This document shows positions 11,730 to 19,663 of a stretch of 25,189 bases of DNA, piece by piece (position 1 is the stretch's first letter; each line of letters starts with the position of its first letter). Under the pieces are notes generated by a model that was not told the DNA's origin, did no database searches, and saw only the letters and a list, made by a program, of their open reading frames with translations. Source of the DNA: a virus; the IMG/VR virus record IMGVR_UViG_3300042892_003483, positions 1 to 25,189 of that record. One strand, 5' to 3'. Made by a program: the position numbers and the translations under genes.

Positions 11730-13118
11730 ATGAATATTAAACAAATTTTTGATGAAATCGCTGCTGAGAGTAGCACTAACCAAAAGATGGTTATTTTAGG
11801 AAAATACGCTGACAACGAATTATTGAAACGTGTATTATATTTGGCTAATTCAAAACGAATTAAGTTTTATATTAAACAACTCCCAACATATACTAGGAAT
11901 GCTAACCAAAATAATTCATTAGATTTTGCAGTTAGTGAGTTACAACACATAATTGATAGACATGTAACTGGTGGTGATGCACTTAACTTCTTGCGTGATT
12001 TGTTGGCTAGTGTGGATTCTGACAATGCTTATATCATCGAACGAATTATTGAGAAAGATTGTAAAATCGGTATGGGTACTTCAAACATGAATAAAGTAAT
12101 CAAGGGACTTATTGAAGATACACCTTATATGGGTGCAGTATCTTTTGATGAAAAGAAAGCTCGTAAAATATTCGAAAATGGTGGTGTTGGTGTGTCACAA
12201 ATTAAAATGGATGGTCGTTATTGTAATGCAATCATTCGTGGTGGTGAAGTTGAATTAGAAAGTCGTCAAGGCGAACCAACAATTGTTACTGGAGCTAAAT
12301 TTATCGATGAATTATCATCTTTGGATGATTGTGTATTTAATGGTGAGTTAACTATAGATAATGTATCTCGTTATGAATCTAATGGTATCATTGCATCACT
12401 TATTGATATTTGTGGTAAGAGAGATTCTAGAACAGAAGTCGAAAATGGTAAAAAATTAGCAGCTTTTGAGGAAAAACATGGTAACTTTGAAACAGCTTTG
12501 AACTCGATTAGATACACTATTTGGGATACAATTACTGTTGATGAATATTTCGATAAAAAATCAGATGTACCTTATTTGAACCGAGCTAATAAAGCTGGCA
12601 TTTTAATTAACACTAAAGGGTTATCTATGGTTTCAATAGTTGATGCGGTTATGGTTTACACATATGATGAAGCTATGTCACATTTCCAAGATATACTAGC
12701 TACTGGTCAAGAGGGTACTATTCTTAAAGATATAAAGGGTACATGGAAAGATGGTAAACCAAATTGGCAAATAAAAATGAAGTTGGAAATGGATGTTGAT
12801 TTACGTATTGTTGGTTTTAACTATGGAACAGGTAAAAATGAGCATGTAATCTCATCTGTAAATGCTGAATCAGCTGATGGTAAATTATTTACGAGACCAA
12901 CTGGTATGAATGAGAGCTTGATGCAACATATCACAGAAAACCAAGAATCTTTGATGGGGACAATTATTGAAGTTAAATGTTCTGGATTATCACATGACTC
13001 AAATGGTAACTATGCGTTGCTACACCCAGTGTTCAAACAACTACGTGACGATAAAGATACGTGCGATTCTTTGGAATCAATAATGGCAATTGAAAATATG
13101 GCAAAAGGTTTAAATTAA
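11730..13118 (+). CDS. ATP-dependent DNA ligase, T4 gp30-like
   Basis: The 462-residue length is near T4 DNA ligase (487). A helical N-terminal domain (~1-130, including the CKIGMGTSNMNKVIKG stretch typical of ATP ligases) leads to motif I, K159-M-D-G-R, the adenylation site. Next come ELESRQGE (motif Ia-like), FNGELTID (203-210, motif III), EGTILKD (motif IV) and WQIKMKLEMDVDLRIVGF (motif V region), then an OB-fold C terminus. It seals nicks in phage DNA during replication and repair. It is followed ten bases later by an Rnl2-type RNA ligase, a tandem pairing of two nucleotidyltransferases with different substrates. Confidence 0.95.
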   Translation: MNIKQIFDEIAAESSTNQKMVILGKYADNELLKRVLYLANSKRIKFYIKQLPTYTRNANQNNSLDFAVSELQHIIDRHVTGGDALNFLRDLLASVDSDNAYIIERIIEKDCKIGMGTSNMNKVIKGLIEDTPYMGAVSFDEKKARKIFENGGVGVSQIKMDGRYCNAIIRGGEVELESRQGEPTIVTGAKFIDELSSLDDCVFNGELTIDNVSRYESNGIIASLIDICGKRDSRTEVENGKKLAAFEEKHGNFETALNSIRYTIWDTITVDEYFDKKSDVPYLNRANKAGILINTKGLSMVSIVDAVMVYTYDEAMSHFQDILATGQEGTILKDIKGTWKDGKPNWQIKMKLEMDVDLRIVGFNYGTGKNEHVISSVNAESADGKLFTRPTGMNESLMQHITENQESLMGTIIEVKCSGLSHDSNGNYALLHPVFKQLRDDKDTCDSLESIMAIENMAKGLN

Positions 13119-13128
13119 TTTTAAAAAT

Positions 13129-14187
13129 ATGAAAAAAATGATTAAATTTCCGTCTATTGAACAATTTAGAACTGTTGTTTCTAATGTTAATAGACGATAC
13201 AATTTTGTTGGTTTAGATGAAAATGGTGAGGCGATTTATGACCCAAATTTACCTAAACCAGTATTAACCTTTAAAGGTACTATAAAATTACATGGTACTA
13301 ATGCTGGTGTTTCTTATAATAGTCAAGATGATTTGTGGGCACAATCTCGTGAGAATATCATCACACCAGAAAAAGATAACGCTGGATTTGCATTCTTTGT
13401 GGAATCAAATAAGGATATTTTTTATGGTTTAATGTTACATGTTGCTGAAAAAGAAAATATTAATAGAAACAATAATACTATTAGTATTTATGGTGAATGG
13501 GCTGGTGGTAATATTCAAAAAGGTGTTGGTATTTCCAACTTACCTAAATCATTCTTCATATTTGGTGTTAAAATTACACCACATACTGAAACTGAAGAAG
13601 AATTAAAAGCTAATCCAGCTTATTGGGTTGATTCAACATACTTGAGAGCACCAGAGGTTAAAATTTACAATATCGATGATTATGAAACGTATTCAATTGA
13701 TATCGATTTTAACATGCCTCAGTTGATTCAAAATCAATTATCCGAGTTGACTATTGCAGTTGAGGAAGAATGTCCTGTAGCGAAAGCATTTGGCTTCTCA
13801 GGGATTGGTGAAGGTATCGTTTGGTCTTGTGAATTTCAAAATGTTGTACATAGGTTCAAGGTGAAGGGTGAATTACATAGCTCCTCTAAAGTTAAAACCT
13901 TAGCAACTGTTGATGTTGAAAAATTAAACTCAATTAAAGAGTTTGTAGAATATTCGGTTACCGAAAGTCGTGTTAACCAAGCAATCGAAAACGTATTCCC
14001 TAATGAAGAACCATTAGATGTTAAGAAAATGGGTGACGTAATTAGATGGGTTGTAAATGATGTTATCAAAGAAGAAATGGATACCATGATTGAGAATAAT
14101 CTTGAACCCAAAGAAATAAATAAATACATTTCAACTAAAACGAGAGAAATGTTTTTAATAAAATTAAATGAATTAGTAGGATTATGA
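13129..14187 (+). CDS. rnlB: T4 RNA ligase 2-like protein (Rnl2)
   Basis: The 352-residue length is close to T4 Rnl2 (334). Motif I is K53-L-H-G-T-N, the KxHGxN form diagnostic of the Rnl2 family, in FKGTIKLHGTNAGV. ISIYGEWAGGNIQKG corresponds to motif III, EGIVWSCE to motif IV and HRFKVKGELHS to motif V. The C-terminal ~100 residues are helical, as in the Rnl2 nick-sealing domain. It would seal nicks in double-stranded RNA or tRNA breaks. Together with the Rnl1 at 7579 this gives two distinct RNA ligases, as in T4. The gene ends overlapping the next start by four bases (ATGA). Confidence 0.95.
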   Translation: MKKMIKFPSIEQFRTVVSNVNRRYNFVGLDENGEAIYDPNLPKPVLTFKGTIKLHGTNAGVSYNSQDDLWAQSRENIITPEKDNAGFAFFVESNKDIFYGLMLHVAEKENINRNNNTISIYGEWAGGNIQKGVGISNLPKSFFIFGVKITPHTETEEELKANPAYWVDSTYLRAPEVKIYNIDDYETYSIDIDFNMPQLIQNQLSELTIAVEEECPVAKAFGFSGIGEGIVWSCEFQNVVHRFKVKGELHSSSKVKTLATVDVEKLNSIKEFVEYSVTESRVNQAIENVFPNEEPLDVKKMGDVIRWVVNDVIKEEMDTMIENNLEPKEINKYISTKTREMFLIKLNELVGL

Positions 14188-14408
14188 GCAGAGTAAAATA
14201 TTCGAATAAAGTTTTCAGATTAAAGAAAGCTATGGAAGTAACACTTAATGGTGTTCCACAACCACTAACATTCACAATGGGTGAAGAATTCCACATTGTT
14301 GCTGATGTATTATACATGCATGGTTTTCGAGCGATGTTTCAAAAACCAATTATAGATTGGATTGAAGCTAACCCTAATTTATTTGTAGATGACACAAGAC
14401 AATTCTAA
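14184..14408 (+). CDS. Small unknown protein, translationally coupled
   Basis: The 74-residue product starts MSRVKYSNKVFRLKKAMEVT. Its ATG overlaps the Rnl2 stop (ATGA) and its end overlaps the RNase H start by 20 bases, so it is embedded in a coupled operon. The product is compact with a beta hairpin (EVTLNGVPQPLTFTMGEEF) and a short helix near RAMFQKPIIDWIE. I recognise no family. Confidence 0.75.
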   Translation: MSRVKYSNKVFRLKKAMEVTLNGVPQPLTFTMGEEFHIVADVLYMHGFRAMFQKPIIDWIEANPNLFVDDTRQF

Positions 14409-14787
14409 ACCAACAAGTGGTATATGTGTTGACGGTGGTACTGTAGGTAATCCAGGTCCATGTTTTTATCGTGGTGTTGACTTGGAAACGGGTCAAATCA
14501 TATTTGAAGAACATTTGGGACCTGGAACCAACAATGTTGCTGAATTTTTAGCAATATGTCATGCAATTCATTATTGTGATAAAAAGGGGATTGAACCAAA
14601 CATTTGGTCAGACAGTGTAACTGCCATTGCTTGGGTTAGGGATAAAAAACACAAATCATCAGCTGCTGGTGATATAATTGGGAGGATGGATAAAGCTTGT
14701 AAATTTTTAAAGACCAAAGATATTAAAATTAATAAATGGTTGACTAAAGAATGGGGTGAAATTCCAGCTGATTTTGGAAGAAAATAA
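14389..14787 (+). CDS. Ribonuclease H-like protein (RNase HI fold)
   Basis: The 132-residue product has the four acidic catalytic residues of RNase HI in order: D15 in CVDGGTVGNPGP, E52 in TNNVAEFLAICHA, D75 in IWSDSVTAIAW and D128 near the end in IPADFGRK. The GN-P-G after the first Asp and NN-AE at the second are classic. It would degrade RNA in RNA-DNA hybrids, such as lagging-strand primers, consistent with the DNA ligase two genes upstream. Start ATG 14389 lies inside the previous gene. The basic handle loop of E. coli RNase HI seems short. Confidence 0.93.
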   Translation: MTQDNSKPTSGICVDGGTVGNPGPCFYRGVDLETGQIIFEEHLGPGTNNVAEFLAICHAIHYCDKKGIEPNIWSDSVTAIAWVRDKKHKSSAAGDIIGRMDKACKFLKTKDIKINKWLTKEWGEIPADFGRK

Positions 14788-14793
14788 AAAAGT

Positions 14794-14961
14794 ATGTTTG
14801 ATAGATTAAAAAAAGGGTTTTACTGGGGATTACTAATAATTTTAAGTTTTATATGTGTGGTTATAACACTTAAATTACTTTATTATTTATTTATAATATT
14901 GGCAACAATTGGGTTGGCTTTGATAATTAAAATTTTATATGAAAAACGTAGAAGAAACTAA
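14794..14961 (+). CDS. Small two-segment membrane protein
   Basis: ATG 14794 to TAA 14959-14961 gives 55 residues, starting MFDRLKKGFYWGLLIILSFI. Two hydrophobic stretches (~10-25 and ~28-47) surround a single Lys, and the C terminus is basic (YEKRRRN). This is the profile of a small inner-membrane protein with a positive cytoplasmic tail, compatible with a class II holin-like or membrane-modulating peptide, but function is unknown. It overlaps the next gene by 23 bases and begins six bases after the RNase H stop, so it fills what would otherwise be a gap in a packed operon. Confidence 0.65.
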   Translation: MFDRLKKGFYWGLLIILSFICVVITLKLLYYLFIILATIGLALIIKILYEKRRRN

Positions 14962-15715
14962 AACACCATATGAATGGTGTGTTGAATATAACATAAGACC
15001 ACTTGATTTAAATGAGTGGCCAGAAGAATTCTATGGGTCAAAAGAAAGACATTTTTTTGAAATGTATTTTGTTGGTAGGGTTGAGTTTTTACAAATGATT
15101 ACATCATGCACTGTAAAACCAAATTCACAACCTAGAAAAGGTGAATCGTATTTGGAATATAGAATGTATGGTTTAGTACCATATAATATTAGTTCTATAC
15201 AATCAGCGATTCAATATGGACATGCTGTTCAAGAATATAATAATTTGATGTTTGATGGTAATCATATTTGTCGTAGTATTAACTTTGGTGAAGCATTGTT
15301 AAAATCAAATCAGATTGGGTTTAATAAATGGAGAAAACAAGATAAGACATTTATTATATTAAATGGTGGAACAACGAATAATTCAAAGGATGATAGATGG
15401 TATGGTTCCTTACAAAAAAGTAGAGATACGTTATATGAGAACGGTGTGTTATTTTCAGAATTTTATGAACCAGATTTAAATGACACATTAACAGCTGTTG
15501 TGTTCTTGGTTGATGAGAGAGTGTTTAATAAAGAAACTTATCCAAACTTTGAGAAAGAAGTGCTACCATATTCTAGAACAAGACCTAGTGATAAAAAAAT
15601 AGAAGAATTAGAAAAAAGAAACGCAATTAATTATGAAAAATGGGTTGAAAAAATCGGTGGACCAAAAAATGCATTCCTTAGAGAATTCTTACCAAAATTC
15701 AAATTGGCAAACTAA
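14939..15715 (+). CDS. Conserved phage protein, possibly related to peptidyl-tRNA hydrolase 2
   Basis: The 258-residue product contains RMYGLVPYNISSIQSAIQYG followed by HAVQEYNNLMF, then KTFIILNGGTTNN, ENGVLFSEFYEPDLNDTLTA and VVFLVDERVF. I recall this arrangement from hypothetical proteins in many large phages. The segment SIQSAIQYGHA resembles the Q-x-x-HA core of Pth2 peptidyl-tRNA hydrolases, and the order of strands and helices would fit, but this is only an impression and needs a profile search. The N-terminal ~60 residues and the C-terminal helix (DKKIEELEKRNAINYEKWV) are extra. It overlaps the membrane-protein gene upstream and the 2H gene downstream. Confidence 0.85.
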   Translation: MKNVEETKTPYEWCVEYNIRPLDLNEWPEEFYGSKERHFFEMYFVGRVEFLQMITSCTVKPNSQPRKGESYLEYRMYGLVPYNISSIQSAIQYGHAVQEYNNLMFDGNHICRSINFGEALLKSNQIGFNKWRKQDKTFIILNGGTTNNSKDDRWYGSLQKSRDTLYENGVLFSEFYEPDLNDTLTAVVFLVDERVFNKETYPNFEKEVLPYSRTRPSDKKIEELEKRNAINYEKWVEKIGGPKNAFLREFLPKFKLAN

Positions 15716-16259
15716 TACTGTTAAGTTAACTGGTAAAATAGTTTTTGACCCAGAAGATAAGACTTTAAAACACAGCAAACAATCTTCTTGGAAGAAAGTA
15801 GCTATGGTTGTTATACCTGGTGATGTTTGCGAATACTATATGTGGTTTCTTAAGAAGCGATATAATTTAAAGTTGCATAAACCATTAAGAGGTGCTCATA
15901 TAACATTCATAAATGATAGAGCTTCAGATATGAATGGTAAATGGGAAGAAATAAAAACTAAATGGAATGGTAAAAAAATTGAGGTTATAATAGACCTATC
16001 ACCAAAAACTGATTCTTCTGAACCAAATAGTGATTATCACTGGTGGTTTAATATTCCACATGAGGATAGAGAAGAATTACAAATGATACGTTCAGAATTG
16101 GGGTTAGGTAAACCTTATTTTGGATTACACATGTCGATTGGTAGAGCTGTTGATTATACAACAGACGATTTTGAAATTGGCGTTATGAAAGCTAAAGAAA
16201 TGTGCGTAGAGCACTCAATTTATTTACATACTTTATATAAAGATGGATTTATAAAATAA
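15669..16259 (+). CDS. 2H phosphoesterase-like protein (T4 57B-like)
   Basis: Two H-x-T/S motifs, GAHITFIND and GLHMSIGRA, lie about 80 residues apart, the arrangement of 2H phosphoesterases, which T4 gp57B resembles. Upstream, VKLTGKIVFDPEDKT and SSWKKVAMVVIPGDVCEYYM look like a conserved N terminus. The start is unclear: the frame opens with ATG 15633 (208 residues), which overlaps the previous gene by 83 bases, and ATG 15669 (196 residues) overlaps by 47. No start codon occurs after the preceding stop before the conserved part. 2H enzymes act on 2',3'-cyclic phosphates or 2'-5' linkages in RNA or nucleotides, so this may join the RNA-repair set or cleave signalling nucleotides. A terminator follows at 16287. 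Confidence 0.85.
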   Translation: MHSLENSYQNSNWQTNTVKLTGKIVFDPEDKTLKHSKQSSWKKVAMVVIPGDVCEYYMWFLKKRYNLKLHKPLRGAHITFINDRASDMNGKWEEIKTKWNGKKIEVIIDLSPKTDSSEPNSDYHWWFNIPHEDREELQMIRSELGLGKPYFGLHMSIGRAVDYTTDDFEIGVMKAKEMCVEHSIYLHTLYKDGFIK

Positions 16260-16286
16260 ATATTAAAATTTATTAACATTTGAATT

Positions 16287-16330
16287 AATGCGGACTATTT
16301 ATAATTAAACATAGATGTCCGCATTTTTTG
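16287..16330 (+). terminator. Terminator ending the ligase/RNase H operon
   Basis: AATGCGGAC (16287-16295) pairs with GTCCGCATT (16317-16325), then T residues. The 21-nt loop contains TATTTATAAT (16296-16305), the same box seen before several late-type genes, which could begin transcription toward the histidine kinase. A TATAAATA at 16332-16339 also lies 21 bases before the kinase ATG. Confidence 0.9.
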
Positions 16331-16360
16331 TTATAAATAAGTTTTAAACACATTTTTTAA

Positions 16361-17788
16361 ATGCAAGACCCTTTAGATAAAATTAATGACTTAAATAAAG
16401 AATTATATGACTTTAGTCAATTTGTTGATAGTTCAGTTTTAATTTCTAAAGCAGATGCTAAAGGTAACATCACATATGTTAATAAAAAATTCGAAGAAGT
16501 TTCTGGGTGGTCATTAGAAGAAGTTGTGGGTAAAAACCATAATATCGTTAATTCTGGGATTCATAATAAAAATTTTTGGTCAAACATGTATAAGACTGTT
16601 ATAGTTGACAAGGGTATCTGGAACTCAGTTGTTACAAATAAAACTAAAAACGGTGATTTTTACTATGTTGATACCTATATAAAAGCTGAATTTGATATTA
16701 ATGGCAAATTAATGGGTTTTATTTCAATTAGGCATGATGTTACATTAGTTAAAAAAAATGAATTAGAGATTAAAAATATAATTAATGCTATTAACCAATC
16801 AAATGCGGTTATTGAATTTGATTTATTTGGTAATATAATATTAGCTAATGATAATTTTTGTCATATCATGGGTTATTCTCAAGAAGAATTAATCGGTAAA
16901 CACCATAGTATATTTGTTGATAGTGAGTATTCAAAAAGTGAGGATTATAAAGAATTTTGGGTTAAACTTAGTAGAGGTGAATTTATATCATCTAGATTTT
17001 CTAGAATTAAACATGGTGGTGAAATAATTTGGCTACAAGCAACATATAACCCAATTCTAGATGATAATGGAAAGGTGGTTAAAATTATGAAAATTGCCAT
17101 TGATGTTACAGATAAAATTTTACAATCTGAAGAAATTGAAAAGAAAAACACATATCTAGAACATGCTGCTAAAATTTTAAGACATGATATGCATTCTGGT
17201 ATTAATACTTATATGCCCAGAGGTCTTTCTTCATTAGAAAGGAGATTAACACAAGAAGATATTAATAACCTTAAAATTGAGGCACCACTTAAAATGATTA
17301 AAGAGGGACTAAAGCATACACAAAAAGTTTATAAAGGTGTATATGAATTCACAAACCTAGTTAAAAAAGACTCAACCTTAAATAAGGGTGAATACAATAT
17401 CAAAGACATCCTCCAAGATTACTTATCAGCAACAGCATATAAATCACAAGTTTTACTGGATAATAATTTACCCACAATTGAAGTTAATGAAGCATTATTT
17501 TGTACAGCAATAGATAACCTAATAAGAAATGGTTTAAAATATAATGACAGTCCGAGTAGATTTATTAAAATATACTTAGAAGATGGTTATATTTGTGTTG
17601 AGGACAATGGTAGAGGTATTACACAAAAGGAATTTGATGAGTTATCAAAACCGTATGTAAGAAAAGAAGGTCAAAAAGAAACTGGTACAGGTTTAGGTTT
17701 AAACATCTGTAAAGCAATTCTTAAAGAACATGGGTTTAGTATAACAGTAGAAAAAATGTCACAAGGGACAAAAATAAAAATTAAATAA
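16361..17788 (+). CDS. Soluble PAS-PAS sensor histidine kinase
   Basis: The 475-residue product has no membrane segment. PAS domain 1 covers ~20-128 (ADAKGNITYVNKKFEEVSGW, GKNHNIVNSGIHNKNFW, ending FISIRHDVT). PAS domain 2 covers ~140-252 (IEFDLFGNIILANDNFCHIMGY, ending IDVTDK). A dimerisation/phosphoacceptor helix follows with ILRHDMHSGINTYMP; H275 is the likely phosphorylation site. The ATPase domain has N box DNLIRNGLKY (N386, N390), G1 VEDNGRGI (414-419) and G2 GTGLGLNICKAILKEHG (442 onward). All residues needed for activity are present. The gene is 12 bases from a response regulator, forming a two-component pair, which is rare in a phage. PAS domains suggest sensing of redox, light or a small ligand in the cytoplasm. 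Confidence 0.93.
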   Translation: MQDPLDKINDLNKELYDFSQFVDSSVLISKADAKGNITYVNKKFEEVSGWSLEEVVGKNHNIVNSGIHNKNFWSNMYKTVIVDKGIWNSVVTNKTKNGDFYYVDTYIKAEFDINGKLMGFISIRHDVTLVKKNELEIKNIINAINQSNAVIEFDLFGNIILANDNFCHIMGYSQEELIGKHHSIFVDSEYSKSEDYKEFWVKLSRGEFISSRFSRIKHGGEIIWLQATYNPILDDNGKVVKIMKIAIDVTDKILQSEEIEKKNTYLEHAAKILRHDMHSGINTYMPRGLSSLERRLTQEDINNLKIEAPLKMIKEGLKHTQKVYKGVYEFTNLVKKDSTLNKGEYNIKDILQDYLSATAYKSQVLLDNNLPTIEVNEALFCTAIDNLIRNGLKYNDSPSRFIKIYLEDGYICVEDNGRGITQKEFDELSKPYVRKEGQKETGTGLGLNICKAILKEHGFSITVEKMSQGTKIKIK

Positions 17789-17799
17789 AAAAAACAATT

Positions 17800-18237
17800 A
17801 TGATTAACTCAATTTTATTAGTGGACGATGAAGATTTATTCCATTTAGTATTTGAAGATGCTTGCAGCTTATTAGATATCACATTATCATTAGAAAGTCT
17901 GACTAGTGCAGATGAAGCTGAAAAGCTATTTAAAGAATGGTTTGACACTAATAATATCCATGACAAACCAGAATGCGTATTTGTAGATTTAAATATAATT
18001 GGTTCATCATTTGATGGTATTGAATTAGTTAGAAAAATAAACTTCGAATATGGTAATCATGTTGTAATAGGAATAATATCATCAAGTGATGAAGCTGAAG
18101 AACAATCAAAAGCGTTACAAGCTGGTGCTCAATTCTGGATTATTAAATCTGATGAAATAGAACCTAGATTGGAAGAATTTAGAAATGATTATGATGGTTA
18201 TAAGAATAGAACGAACAAATTTAAAGTATATAAATGA
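17800..18237 (+). CDS. Single-domain response regulator
   Basis: The 145-residue product is one receiver domain: acidic pocket D9-D10-E11 (LLVDDEDLF), phosphoacceptor D63 in CVFVDLNI, a switch Ser at 94-96 (GIISSSDE) and conserved K116 in FWIIKSDE. No DNA-binding or enzyme domain follows; the last ~20 residues are polar. Such stand-alone receivers act by protein contact or phosphotransfer. The partner kinase lies directly upstream, and the next gene overlaps its stop by four bases (ATGA), so the coiled-coil membrane protein is the obvious candidate output. Confidence 0.93.
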   Translation: MINSILLVDDEDLFHLVFEDACSLLDITLSLESLTSADEAEKLFKEWFDTNNIHDKPECVFVDLNIIGSSFDGIELVRKINFEYGNHVVIGIISSSDEAEEQSKALQAGAQFWIIKSDEIEPRLEEFRNDYDGYKNRTNKFKVYK

Positions 18238-18890
18238 TTAAAGTTGACAACAAGACTAAAGATTTATTAATTCAGTTACATAAAACTAAAAAGATTTCAC
18301 TTGAGGGTAATATTCTTAAAGTTATTGATACTGATGGTGATGAACTATTTGAAAAATATATCAAAAGTTGTGTTGACAAAGATATGACAACCCGAAAAAA
18401 AAGGTTGGAAATCACAAAACAAATTCAAAAACAAAATAATGAATTAATTACCTGGAAGGAAGAGAATATTCGAATACAAGAAGAATTAATTCATAGTTTA
18501 AAAGAAAATGAATGTGCTAAAAATGAAGCTGAATCAGCTAGATTTGAAGCTGAACATTTAAAAATAGAAGCTGAAAATGCCAGAGAAGAATCTGAAATAG
18601 CTAGACGTGAAGCTGAAAATGCTAGAGCTTCAGTTGAAAATGATTTAGAATTATTACAGAAGAAGTCACAATTTGAATTGATAGGGTCAATTGTTAAAGT
18701 TGCACTATGGATTATTATCAGCGTAGGTATTATAACCACAGGTGTCTTTATTATTTCTTTACTTACAAATAGAGATACAGCAATTGTAGGCTCAACATGG
18801 AGTAATATCGTTGGTATATTATTAACCAACGCATTTAGTATTGTGGGGACAATAATGGGTGTTAAATATGCTTCTGAAAAAAATAATTAA
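18234..18890 (+). CDS. Coiled-coil protein with two C-terminal membrane segments
   Basis: The 218-residue product starts MIKVDNKTKDLLIQLHKTKK. Residues ~55-150 form a strongly charged coiled coil with repeated EAE(N/S)AR-type units (for example EAENAREESEIARREAENAR). Two hydrophobic helices follow: ~155-178 (IVKVALWIIISVGIITTGVF) and ~188-207 (IVGILLTNAFSIVGTIMGV). Topology would place the long coil in the cytoplasm, anchored at the inner membrane. It is translationally coupled to the response regulator, so it may be its effector or scaffold. The membrane domain vaguely resembles a holin, and lysis timing by the two-component pair is a possibility, but that is inference. Its last four bases overlap the convergent holin-like gene. 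Confidence 0.85.
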   Translation: MIKVDNKTKDLLIQLHKTKKISLEGNILKVIDTDGDELFEKYIKSCVDKDMTTRKKRLEITKQIQKQNNELITWKEENIRIQEELIHSLKENECAKNEAESARFEAEHLKIEAENAREESEIARREAENARASVENDLELLQKKSQFELIGSIVKVALWIIISVGIITTGVFIISLLTNRDTAIVGSTWSNIVGILLTNAFSIVGTIMGVKYASEKNN

Positions 18891-19147
18891 TTATTTTCTT
18901 CTACTTTACCATCTCTTTTAGCCCATATTTTATCGACTGAAGATAAACCTAAACAACCAAATGCTAATAGTGCAACAGAATCAACCAAGGCATCAGATGG
19001 TTTATGACCTGTATATTGGTTTATAAATAATGAAACACATAAAGATAAACCACATATAATACCAATAAATCTTTTTGATGAAGGACTACCCTTTTCATCT
19101 TTAAATAACCCCGTTATCCAGTTACTAACTTTTTTATACCACACCAT
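18887..19147 (-). CDS. Holin-like small membrane protein
   Basis: The 86-residue product starts MVWYKKVSNWITGLFKDEKG. A basic-acidic amphipathic N terminus leads to GSPSSKRFIGIICGLSLCVSLFI (first membrane helix ~24-43) and DALVDSVALLAFGCLGLSSVDKIW (second helix ~52-70), with a charged C-terminal tail (AKRDGKVEENN). This pattern is that of the small two-helix holin-type proteins common in phages of Bacteroidota. It would insert in the inner membrane and open it at lysis. It converges on the coiled-coil gene with a four-base overlap and no terminator between, and is preceded on its own strand by a TATTTATAAT box. Confidence 0.8.
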   Translation of the reverse strand: MVWYKKVSNWITGLFKDEKGSPSSKRFIGIICGLSLCVSLFINQYTGHKPSDALVDSVALLAFGCLGLSSVDKIWAKRDGKVEENN

Positions 19148-19158
19148 AATAGTCTTTT

Positions 19159-19168
19159 ATTATAAATA
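19159..19168 (-). promoter_or_regulatory. AT-rich box TATTTATAAT on minus strand, candidate late promoter
   Basis: Read on the minus strand, TATTTATAAT ends 11 bases before the ATG of the holin-like gene. It is identical to the boxes before 2826 and 22518. Confidence 0.45.
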
Positions 19169-19229
19169 TTTTTTAATAATACTAAATACTATTTATTTTG
19201 ATTTTTTTTATATTATATTTGCAAAATTT

Positions 19230-19260
19230 TTGGTATATTAAAGAATTATTAGTATATTTG
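19230..19260 (+). promoter_or_regulatory. Bacteroidota-type promoter for 19278-20878
   Basis: TTG at 19230-19232 and TATATTTG at 19253-19260 are 20 nt apart, ATG 19278 following 17 nt later. A second -7-like TATATTTG at 19214-19221 lacks a well-placed TTG. Confidence 0.75.
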
Positions 19261-19277
19261 TAAAAAAGTAAATTAAA

Positions 19278-19640
19278 ATGGGGTATATTAAACATAATGC
19301 GATTATAGTTACTGGGTGGCAAGGAGATAAAGTACTAGAGGCACGAAATAAAGCTATTGAAATATTTGAAGAGCAATTTAGCGGTGAGCTTATTGAGCGT
19401 CATGGTAGTAAATTAATTGGTGAAATTATATCTGGTTTAACCAATGGACAATCTTCTTTCTTTATTGCACCAGATGGTAGTAAAGAGGGTTGGGACACTT
19501 CTAAAAATGGTGATATAGCCAGAGAACAATTCTGTAAGTGGTTGGATTCAGAGCAAGATAATTACTGTGATTATATCGAAGTAAGGTTTGGTGGTGATGA
19601 TGAACATGAAAATATTGTACGTTCAACAAATACTCATTAG
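19278..19640 (+). CDS. Small phage protein of unknown function
   Basis: The 120-residue product starts MGYIKHNAIIVTGWQGDKVL. An alpha/beta N terminus (HNAIIVTGW, then helix EARNKAIEIFEEQF) leads to FFIAPDGSKEGWDTSKNG and a C-terminal DYIEVRFGGDDEHENIV. I have seen similar short proteins in other phages, annotated only as hypothetical. There is no signal peptide or membrane part. It is the first gene after a promoter and precedes the RlaP-like gene by 23 bases. Confidence 0.82.
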   Translation: MGYIKHNAIIVTGWQGDKVLEARNKAIEIFEEQFSGELIERHGSKLIGEIISGLTNGQSSFFIAPDGSKEGWDTSKNGDIAREQFCKWLDSEQDNYCDYIEVRFGGDDEHENIVRSTNTH

Positions 19641-19663
19641 TAATTTAAATTTAAAAAAGAATT

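Noticed and set aside
18491-18829. Minus-strand ORF of 112 codons
   Set aside because: It mirrors the EAENAR coiled-coil repeats of the plus-strand gene and has no independent support.
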